A stretch of 64,000 nucleotides of DNA from Bog-473 sp963838835 (GTDB lineage: Bacteria; Actinomycetota; Acidimicrobiia; Acidimicrobiales; RAAP-2), in the NCBI GenBank assembly GCA_963838835.1, contig CAWITA010000023.1, positions 124,001 through 188,000 of the forward strand. Reading direction: 5' to 3'. The translations under genes and the position numbers were made by a program. The notes under the pieces were generated by a model, which worked only from the letters and a program-made list of their open reading frames with translations, did no database searches and was not told the origin of the DNA. Of this stretch, positions 60,125 to 64,000 are shown piece by piece. How positions within the stretch are numbered: position 1 is the first letter of the stretch; each line of letters starts with the position of its first letter.

Positions 60125-61962
60125 TCCTGGACCGTCCTCTCTTCGGGAACCAGGTCGAACCACAAGAAGCCGTACGGCGGCAAGGTGATCGTGTAGGGCT
60201 CTTCGGTGATGACCGGGAAGGGAACGCGCCCGAGGACCTCGTACGGGATCGAGCCGGCCCACGGTGCCAGCGCCAGCTCCGCCGGCTGCGCGAAACGGCT
60301 CAGGTTGTGCACGCACAGCACCGCCTGGTGCCGGTACACGACCTCGTCGGCCTCGCTCTCGTTCCCGGCCGGAACGGTACGGGCCAGGACCGTCGAGCGG
60401 CCCCAGTCCAACGCGGCGTCCACCGACGGGCTCACGGTGGGACCCGTCGAGGGGGAGGCGCTCAGGATGTCGGCCACCTCGCCCGAGCGGACGTAGGCCA
60501 GGACCGACGGGTTGGCGCAGGGCAGCACCTCCATCTCCCCCACCCCCATCACCGGCAGCGCCCGTCTCTCGGTCAGCATCCGCCGCAACCAGTGCAGGAA
60601 CGATCCCTGATTCCGCAACTGTGCCTCCACGTTGAGTGCGTTGAAGCCGTAGACGGGGTCCATGAGTGGCGGCAGGTAGAGCTGGGCGAAGTCCGCCTTC
60701 GAGAAGCCGCCATTACGGTCGGGCGACCACTGCATGGGCGTGCGTACCGAGTCCCGATCACCGAGATAGATGTTGTCACCCATGAGCAGTTCGTCGCCGT
60801 AGTAGATGACGGGGCTGCCCGGCAGGGACAGGATCAGGGCATGAAGCAACTCGGCCGTCCGGCGGTCGTTGTCGAGCAGCGGGGCCAGCCGGCGCCCGAT
60901 GCCCATATGGCGCTTCATTCTGGGGTCCTTGGCGTATTCGGCAATCAGGTAGTCCCGCTCCTCGTCGCTCACCTGTTCGAGCGTCAGCTCATCGTGGTTG
61001 CGCAAAAAGATGGCCCATTGGCTGGCGTCGTTGATGACGGGAGTCTGGGCCAGGATCTCGGTGATCGGGTAGCGCTGCTCCCGGCGGACCGCCATGAACA
61101 GACGCGGCATGAGCGGGAAGTTGAAGCACAGGTGGCACTCGTCGCCGTCGCCAAAATAGTCAGCGACGTCGCTCGGCCAGCCGTTCGCCTCGGCCAGCAG
61201 TATGCGGCCCGGGTAGTCGGCCTCGATCTGCTTGCGGACGCGCTTGATGAAGGCATGCGTCTCGGGCAGGTGCTCCCCCGAAGTCCCATCACGCTGGTAC
61301 AGGTACGGCACCGCATCGAGACGGAAGCCGTCGAAGCCAAGATCGAGCCAGAAGCGGACGAGGTCGATCATGGTGTCCGCGACCTCGGCGTTCTCGTAAT
61401 TGAGATCGGGCTGATGGTGGAAGAAGCGGTGCCAGTAGTACTGCTGACGGGTGTCGTCCCAGGTCCAGTTGGAGCGCTCGACGTCGGTGAACACGACCCG
61501 GGCATCCGGCCACTTCTGATCGTCGTCGTTCCACACGTACCAGTCCGCCTTGGCATTGTCCCTCGACGAGCGCGACTCGATGAACCACGGGTGTTCGTCG
61601 CTGGTGTGGTTCATCACGAGGTCGGCAACGACCCGGATACCGCGCCGGTGAGCGTCCTCCAGGAAAGCCACCAGGTCGCCGATGCTCCCGTAGTCGGGAT
61701 GGACGTTGAAGAAGTCGCTGATGTCGTAGCCGCCGTCGCGGAACGGTGACGGATAGAACGGCAGCATCCAGATGCAGTCGATGCCCAGCCACTCGATGTA
61801 GTCCAACTTCTCGCGCAATCCGCGCAGGTCCCCGGTGCCGTCGTTGTTGGCATCGAAGTAGCCTCGGATCAGCACTTCGTAGAACACGGCGTGCTGGAAC
61901 CAGCGCACCGAGGGGTCAAAGGCACCGTCGGCCGAGCTGACCGGGATCGGAGGTGAGCTCAA
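60121..61962 (-). CDS. treS: trehalose synthase (maltose isomerase) TreS
   Basis: About 613 residues from TTG 61962; an ATG at 62046 in the same frame lies inside the upstream gene fragment and adds unlike sequence. GH13 motifs: 'VVADLVMNHTSDEHPWF', 'GFDGFRLDAVPYL' (nucleophile Asp), 'LLAEANGWPSDV' (Glu) and 'FLRNHDELTLEQV' (Asp). 'YYWHRFFHHQPDLNYENAEV' is TreS-like. It interconverts trehalose and maltose. No Mak domain is fused; Mak follows as a coupled gene. Length fits the about 600-residue family. Confidence 0.95.
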   Translation of the reverse strand: MSSPPIPVSSADGAFDPSVRWFQHAVFYEVLIRGYFDANNDGTGDLRGLREKLDYIEWLGIDCIWMLPFYPSPFRDGGYDISDFFNVHPDYGSIGDLVAFLEDAHRRGIRVVADLVMNHTSDEHPWFIESRSSRDNAKADWYVWNDDDQKWPDARVVFTDVERSNWTWDDTRQQYYWHRFFHHQPDLNYENAEVADTMIDLVRFWLDLGFDGFRLDAVPYLYQRDGTSGEHLPETHAFIKRVRKQIEADYPGRILLAEANGWPSDVADYFGDGDECHLCFNFPLMPRLFMAVRREQRYPITEILAQTPVINDASQWAIFLRNHDELTLEQVSDEERDYLIAEYAKDPRMKRHMGIGRRLAPLLDNDRRTAELLHALILSLPGSPVIYYGDELLMGDNIYLGDRDSVRTPMQWSPDRNGGFSKADFAQLYLPPLMDPVYGFNALNVEAQLRNQGSFLHWLRRMLTERRALPVMGVGEMEVLPCANPSVLAYVRSGEVADILSASPSTGPTVSPSVDAALDWGRSTVLARTVPAGNESEADEVVYRHQAVLCVHNLSRFAQPAELALAPWAGSIPYEVLGRVPFPVITEEPYTITLPPYGFLWFDLVPEERTVQE

Positions 61963-61966
61963 GGTT

Positions 61967-62122
61967 TCACCGCCCGACGAAGTTCTGGTCGTGCAGTTCG
62001 GTGGCCACGCCATGGAGCTGCTCGAGGACGGCACCAGAGAGCGCATTGGCCTTGGGCCGATCGAGCAGGACCAGCGCCACGTTGTCGGCCCGGCGCTCCA
62101 GGGTGACAGAGGTCTCAGCCAC
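61967..62122 (-). pseudogene. N-terminal fragment of enoyl-CoA hydratase
   Basis: A 51-residue frame from GTG 62122: 'VTLERRADNVALVLLDRPKANALSGAVLEQLHGVATELHDQ' is the canonical start of a crotonase; then 'NFVGR' and a stop right at the treS start. The remaining 200 residues with the oxyanion hole are gone. A deletion that fused this gene's start to treS would explain the weak treS start. Confidence 0.75.
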
Positions 62123-62155
62123 GGCCGAACCGTATCGGACCGGGCTGCCGGCGGC

Positions 62156-63127
62156 TCATTCGGCCAATAGGCGGTCGGCGGCCTGATACGGGTCGAGCTC
62201 GCCGGCTGCCAGTGCCTTGACCGCCGTGGCGAACTCCTCCCCGGCCGTCAGTTCGTGGATACGGGCCTCGGAGCGGGCCAACAGCACCCGGCGCAACTCT
62301 TGCCCCAGCCGATCTGACCTCTTGGCCACCAACTGACCTGCACTCTCGAGGTGGCGACGATGGCGTGCCACCGCGTGCCACAGATCGGCCACCCCCTCGC
62401 CTGATGTCGCCGTCGTGTCCACGATCTCGGGCCTCCAGGCAGCGGGCCGCGCCAGGTCGAGCATCTGCTCGAGGTCGCGCCGCGCCTCGCGCCCACCCGG
62501 CCGGTCCGACTTGTTGATGACGAACACGTCGGCCACCTCGAGCAGCCCCGCCTTGCTGGCCTGCATGGAGTCGCCCCACCCCGGGGTCACGACCACCACC
62601 GTGGTGTCGGCGGCCGACGCGATCTCCACCTCCATCTGCCCGACGCCCACGGTCTCCACGATCACCACAGGGATGCCGGCGGCACCGAAGAGACGGACCG
62701 CGTCAGGCACTGCCAGAGAGAGGCCGCCCAGGTGACCCCGGGTGGCCATCGACCGTATGAACACGGTCGCGTCGAGCGCATGCTGGCTCATGCGCACGCG
62801 GTCGCCGAGGATGGCGCCCCCGCTGAACGGGGAGGTCGGGTCGACGGCAAGGACCCCCACCTGGGACACCGGTTCGGAGTGGGGCTCGGGCCATCCGGCT
62901 CGTGCCTGTGCGATCAGCCCGTCGGTCAAGGTGGACTTGCCGGCGCCCGGGGCGCCTGTGAGGCCGACCGTGTAGGGGGTGTCCGAGCGATAGGCGAGGC
63001 GTGCGATCGCCGTCGCGGTGTCGCCACCGCGTTCGACATAGGAGAGCAGGCGGGCCAAGGAGACGCGGTCACCGTTGCGAGCCTGCTCGAGGAGCGCGAC
63101 CGGGTCAGTGGGCGGTGGTGGGCTCAC
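62156..63127 (-). CDS. meaB: MeaB/ArgK-type G3E GTPase
   Basis: 323 residues from GTG 63127 (overlaps murA stop as GTGA). 'TVGLTGAPGAGKSTLTDGLI' (P-loop), 'LAVDPTSPFSGGAILGDRVRM', 'FIRSMATRGHLGGLS', 'VIVETVGVGQMEVEIASAADTTVVVVTPGWGD', 'NKSDRPGG'. It protects and loads B12-dependent mutases such as methylmalonyl-CoA mutase. No mutase gene is in the window. Confidence 0.94.
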   Translation of the reverse strand: MSPPPPTDPVALLEQARNGDRVSLARLLSYVERGGDTATAIARLAYRSDTPYTVGLTGAPGAGKSTLTDGLIAQARAGWPEPHSEPVSQVGVLAVDPTSPFSGGAILGDRVRMSQHALDATVFIRSMATRGHLGGLSLAVPDAVRLFGAAGIPVVIVETVGVGQMEVEIASAADTTVVVVTPGWGDSMQASKAGLLEVADVFVINKSDRPGGREARRDLEQMLDLARPAAWRPEIVDTTATSGEGVADLWHAVARHRRHLESAGQLVAKRSDRLGQELRRVLLARSEARIHELTAGEEFATAVKALAAGELDPYQAADRLLAE

Positions 63128-64000
63128 CGGACGACGACGTTGGCTCCGAGCGAGCGCAACGCACCCGGCAGGTCCTGGTAGCCGCGACCGATGTGGTGCG
63201 CCCCGCTGACCACCGTCTCCCCGTCGGCCACGAGCCCCGCCAGGACCAGGGCCACGCCGGCACGGATGTCCGGGGCCCGCACGGGCGCCCCAGAGAGCCG
63301 GGGCACGCCGCGCACGACGGCATGGTGTCCCTCCGTCCGGATGTCTGCGCCCATCCTGCGCAGCTCCTCGACGTAGCGGAAGCGCCCGGAGAAGAGGTTC
63401 TCGGTGAGGATCCCCACCCCGTCGGACACGGTGAGCATCGCCACCAAGAGCGGGCTGTAGTCGGTGGCCACCCCGGGGTACGGCAGGGTGGCGATGTCGG
63501 CCGCCGTGAGCCGTTCGTGCGCACTGGCCCGCAATCCTTGCGGGCTCATCTCCGTTGCCACCCCCATCTGGTTGACCTTGCGGAGGATCATCTCCATGTG
63601 TTCGGGCCGGGCGTCCGTGATCGTCACGTCACCGCCGGCCATTCCGACCGCCCCGAGGTAGGTCGCGGCCACCACCCGGTCGGGCACGACCGTGTGGCGG
63701 GTGGGTCGCAGCTCGTCCACCCCCTCGACCTCGATGCGCGATGTTCCCGCCCCGCGTACCTCCGCTCCCATGTCGCACAGCATGGCGGCCAAGTCGGCCA
63801 CCTCGGGCTCCTTGGCTGCGTTCTCAATGACGGTCGTGCCCTTGGCGAGGACGGCCGCCATGAGCAGGTTGTCCGTCGCCGTGTGGCTGGGGTACTCCAG
63901 GACGACCCGAGTCCCCACCAGCCGACCGCCCGGCACCGTGCCGCGCACTTGGCCGTGGGAAGACTCGAACCGGGCGCCCATCGCACTGAGCCCGTTGATG
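63124..64000 (-). CDS. murA: UDP-GlcNAc enolpyruvyl transferase (MurA), C-terminal part
   Basis: The frame is open to the window edge, so the N-terminus with the catalytic Cys is missing; 291 codons are seen. 'VVLEYPSHTATDNLLMAAVLAKGTTVIENAAKEPEVADLAAMLCDMGAEVRGAGTSRIEVEG', 'PDRVVAATYLGAVGMAGGDVTI', 'YPGVATDYSPLLVAMLTVSDGVGILTENLFSGRF', 'GRGYQDLPGALRSLGANV' are MurA hallmarks. First step of peptidoglycan synthesis. Upstream gene of the meaB-treS-mak series. Confidence 0.95.
   Translation of the reverse strand, partial: INGLSAMGARFESSHGQVRGTVPGGRLVGTRVVLEYPSHTATDNLLMAAVLAKGTTVIENAAKEPEVADLAAMLCDMGAEVRGAGTSRIEVEGVDELRPTRHTVVPDRVVAATYLGAVGMAGGDVTITDARPEHMEMILRKVNQMGVATEMSPQGLRASAHERLTAADIATLPYPGVATDYSPLLVAMLTVSDGVGILTENLFSGRFRYVEELRRMGADIRTEGHHAVVRGVPRLSGAPVRAPDIRAGVALVLAGLVADGETVVSGAHHIGRGYQDLPGALRSLGANVVVR

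Noticed and set aside
59788..61749. Long open frame (653 codons) on the plus strand opposite treS and mak
   Set aside because: Antisense shadow of two clear genes in high-GC DNA; no domain, no ribosome site, composition of a reverse reading frame.

Overview
This is a high-GC, gene-dense window from an actinobacterium. The class Acidimicrobiia or a close relative is my inference, from the mix of an FrhB/F420-type protein, WS/DGAT, the TreS-Mak trehalose pathway, a GlpR-like envelope protein, an ECF42 sigma factor and frequent GTG starts with ATGA/GTGA overlaps. No 16S rRNA or other marker is present to prove it.

The left 39.7 kb is an accessory island. A complete tRNA-Ala(CGC) gene lies on the minus strand at 39623-39698. 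Its 3' half plus about 15 bp beyond it (about 60 bp) recurs in the same orientation at 3295, 19507 and 28687. Each copy is accompanied by shared arm sequences and by a tandem GACACG/GTCACG motif. This is the footprint of several successive integrations at one tRNA, giving three modules: 3.4-19.5, 19.6-28.7 and 28.8-39.6 kb. No integrase or other conjugation or phage gene is visible. The modules carry efflux pumps of the DHA2 MFS type, one-component regulators (TetR, MarR, HxlR, MerR remnant), SDR oxidoreductases, small SRPBCC, VOC, YCII, AhpD-like and SnoaL-like proteins, a patatin, an amidohydrolase, a toxin-antitoxin operon, three ECF sigma factors with fused C-terminal domains, one IS110-type insertion sequence and the remnant of another. 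At least ten genes here are frameshifted or truncated, and a structured intergenic repeat family of about 80-130 bp is scattered through the island and just left of it.

The right 24 kb looks like stable chromosome. From 40.7 to 48.6 kb is a divergent sulfate-assimilation cluster. On the minus strand cysH, a siroheme/4Fe-4S sulfite (or nitrite) reductase, an FrhB-like F420-type iron-sulfur flavoprotein, a small protein and an ABC ATPase all overlap end to start. On the plus strand are cysD, cysN and a siroheme-synthase dehydrogenase. The FrhB-like protein coupled to the reductase suggests an F420H2-dependent sulfite reductase made of two separate chains.

From 48.9 to 57.2 kb are two tandem secreted proteins of about 1300 residues, with a propeller-like N-terminal part and eight Ig-like repeats each. 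They share a 2.0 kb stretch that is almost identical at the DNA level and then diverge completely.

From 57.2 to 64 kb are a small membrane protein, a galT-like gene with a 19-codon coupled upstream ORF, and a minus-strand series murA (cut by the window end), meaB, a crotonase fragment, treS and maltokinase, linking cell-wall and trehalose/maltose-1-phosphate metabolism.
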